This document shows, piece by piece, positions 13,050-14,106 of a stretch of 14,106 bases of DNA (its first letter is position 1; each line of letters opens with the position of its first letter). The notes below the pieces were generated by a model. It made no database searches. It had not been told where the DNA came from and worked only from the letters and a program-made list of their open reading frames with translations. Made by a program: the position numbers and the translations under genes. Source of the DNA: Baffinella frigidus (Eukaryota > Cryptophyceae > Cryptomonadales > Baffinellaceae); assembly GCA_026770585.1 (NCBI GenBank), contig MU647550.1, positions 48,629-62,734 on the forward strand, read 5' to 3'.

Positions 13050-13219
13050 GTCGGCGTGTATCCAGGCGGGATCTACTACCCCTACTCCTCCGCCACCTCC
13101 CTCATCCACTCACTGGGAGCCACGTGGGAGGCGCTGGACAGAATGCTGGCGGCGCCTCCTGCGGAGATCAGCACCGTTCTCCTCGTACTTCCGCGCTACT
13201 CACCCGACGACCACGCCAG
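13050..13219 (+). CDS. DUF1415-like gene, candidate exon 6 (last in window)
   Basis: The acceptor ACGTGGCAG (AG at 13048-13049) is followed by 56 codons and two bases, then a strong donor GTGAGG at 13220. The protein reads VGVYPGGIYYPYSSATSLIH, SLGATWEALDRMLAAP and PAEISTVLLVLPRYSPDDHA. In DUF1415 the corresponding region is a V-x-Y-x-x-S-x-A segment, a helix, then a [LI]-x-T-T-L-L-[VI]-x-P strand followed by an acidic D-x-x-x-Y/F stretch. Spacing and residues agree. The family's C-terminal half (normally including an A-S-F-H-P segment) is not in the window and should lie to the right, or the gene is broken. Confidence 0.6.
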
Positions 13220-13243
13220 GTGAGGGAGGACGCCCTACCACAC

Positions 13244-13344
13244 AGCGGGCTTTGAAGGGAATTTCGGGCTCTCAGTGCCCGAGTTTCCGTTACCTTATCC
13301 GTAGGAACCCCCCTATGCCCCTACGGGTTGCCTACCGTAGGGTC
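13244..13344 (+). mobile_element. Foldback element, family B, copy 3, right part missing
   Basis: Left terminus AGCGGGCTTTGAAGGGAATT, inner hairpin CTCTCAGTGCCCGAG and CTACGGGTTGCCTACCGTAG match copies 1 and 2. The element stops at GTAGGGTC and passes directly into a copy of exon 6. About 50 bases including the right terminus are absent. Confidence 0.75.
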
Positions 13345-13349
13345 TTGGT

Positions 13350-13427
13350 GGTGGCTCTCCCCGCGGAGATCAGCACGGTGTTGCGTGTGCTTCCGCGATG
13401 CTCGCCCGACGATCACGCCAGGTACGC
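13350..13427 (+). pseudogene. Exon 6 3'-end copy 2
   Basis: Reads LPAEISTVLRVLPRCSPDDH and ends at AG followed by GTACGC. It differs from copy 3 only by Leu/Arg and Tyr/Cys replacements over the shared codons, so it looks like a recent unconstrained copy of a copy-3-like sequence. Confidence 0.65.
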
Positions 13428-13449
13428 TCTGGGTCGGTTAATACCACAC

Positions 13450-13602
13450 GCAAACCCCAGCGAGGTACTTCGAGCCTACGGGTTGCCTACGGTAGGTAGG
13501 GGGGCTCCTACGGCTTTAGATTGTTTTGCATTTAAAGTAGTAGGGAGCCACCCTACCTACCGTAGGCAATCCGTAGGCTGTAAGTACCTCGCTGGCGTTA
13601 GC
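13450..13602 (+). mobile_element. Foldback element related to families A and B (D)
   Basis: Arms CCAGCGAGGTACTT, GCCTACGGGTTGCCTACGGT and AGGTAGGG on the left, complements on the right (ACCTCGCTGG at 13586-13595). The loop of about 35 bases is AT-rich. It sits between exon 6 copies 2 and 3. Confidence 0.75.
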
Positions 13603-13613
13603 TTTTCGCATGA

Positions 13614-13703
13614 CGCTGGACAGAATGGTGGCGGCACCCCCCGCGGAGATCAGCACGGTGTTGCTTGTGCTTCCGCGATACTCGCCCGACGATCACGCCA
13701 GGT
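13614..13703 (+). pseudogene. Exon 6 3'-end copy 3, open and intact over 30 codons
   Basis: Reads TLDRMVAAPPAEISTVLLVL then PRYSPDDHA and ends in a good donor (GTGAGG). Against exon 6 itself, 11 of the compared codons carry synonymous changes and only two are replacements (Ala/Thr, Leu/Val). There is no clear acceptor before it. It is either a constrained alternative exon or a fragment from a diverged functional relative. Confidence 0.6.
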
Positions 13704-13717
13704 GAGGGAGGATGGAA

Positions 13718-13771
13718 CGCCCCCTTTTGTTTTGATGGTCAAATTGACCATCAACGGATCGGTCGGCCCCA
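13718..13771 (+). repeat. Copy of the divergent-promoter segment
   Basis: CCCCCTTTTGTTTTGATGGTC then AAATTGACCATCAAC and CGGCCCC match 8655-8707. Here the first half-site is inverted, giving GATGGTCAA-A-TTGACCATC (13734-13752), where the promoter has two direct TGACCATCAA words. Confidence 0.6.
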
Positions 13772-13829
13772 CTTGCTGACGCCAGGTACGCGTGCACACC
13801 CTTCTTCCGGCGGCAACCTCATTCCGGCG

Positions 13830-13885
13830 TTCTGTACCACCCTACTGGATTCCCTACGGTAGCACCCTACGGAATGCCGGGATTA
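13830..13885 (+). repeat. Relict of the foldback group
   Basis: CCACCCTACTGGATTCCCTACGG and TAGCACCCTACGGAATGCCG form a short imperfect inverted repeat using the same CCTACGG words as families A, B and D. Confidence 0.35.
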
Positions 13886-13968
13886 GGTTGGTTCCGGAAT
13901 TAGGCGGTCCACCCTTACGCTCTAGGTCGGTACCGGCCCGCTGTCGGAAGGGAAACGTTGCTGGTAGA

Positions 13969-14106
13969 CCCTACACCCTACACCCTCAACCCTGCACCCT
14001 ACACCCTACACCCTCAACCCTGCACCCTGCACCCTACACCCTACACCCTACACCCTGCACCCTACACCCTACACCCTACACCCTACACCCTACACCCTAC
14101 ACCCTA
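13969..14106 (+). repeat. CCCTACA satellite at the right edge
   Basis: Near-perfect heptamers CCCTACA, with CCCTCAA and CCCTGCA variants, continue to the end of the window. The reverse strand is TGTAGGG, one base from TTTAGGG. Its true length and whether it is terminal cannot be seen. Confidence 0.9.

Noticed and set aside
13969-14106. A true chromosome end
   Set aside because: The heptamer is CCCTACA with variants, not clean CCCTAAA, and the window simply stops. Terminal position cannot be claimed.

Overview
The window looks like nuclear DNA of a microbial photosynthetic eukaryote. The evidence is short GC-rich coding islands that join only through GT-AG (once or twice GC-AG) introns with matching phases, plant-type TTTAGGG repeats, degenerate telomere-like satellite, very long GA/CT microsatellites, and dense short foldback (hairpin) elements. 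No tRNA, rRNA, operon or bacterial-type gene is visible. A prasinophyte, haptophyte or dinoflagellate would fit; the taxon cannot be fixed from the sequence alone.

Three fragmented genes can be assembled by eye. (1) A minus-strand gene, unrecognised, enters at about 3.6 kb (perhaps 4.6 kb) and leaves through the left edge. Its candidate exons are 3567-3608, 2080-2393, 1579-1671 and 1-512, all phase-compatible. (2) A small minus-strand gene (8507 to 7801, two exons, GC-AG intron) encodes a signal-peptide protein of about 123 aa. (3) Head to head with it, 208 bp away, a plus-strand gene has exons 8716-9030, 9072-9252, 9483-9553, 10644-10697, 12152-12202 and 13050-13219. These read in one phase-consistent frame of 280 codons and run off the right edge. 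Exons 4-6 resemble the DUF1415 family; the first exons resemble a secretory or plastid-targeting leader plus a domain I do not recognise.

Everything else is intron or intergenic repeat. There are three 162-166 bp foldbacks of one family (A: 2503, 4204, 7625). A second family (B) has two complete 150 bp copies (1691, 12252) and one truncated copy (13244). A related hairpin lies at 13450, and unrelated inverted-repeat elements lie at 2830, 4688, 5493, 5718, 6035, 6272, 6781, 7517, 10416 and 11173. Copy A2 sits at the centre of a palindrome of about 500 bp whose arms are GA/CT microsatellite. Telomere-like repeats occur inside introns (7961-7988, 9594-9838) and at the right edge (13969-14106).

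The most interesting pattern is that nearly every recognisable exon has extra partial copies of one splice edge. Several of these copy pairs bracket a hairpin element. Where enough codons can be compared, the copies differ mostly at synonymous sites: 11 synonymous against 2 replacement codons between two copies of the last exon. That is not expected of recent local duplications. It suggests the fragments were copied from diverged functional relatives, or that the copies were under constraint. This could be a transposon-linked mechanism that builds or enlarges introns, comparable to but distinct from the introner elements known from some algae.
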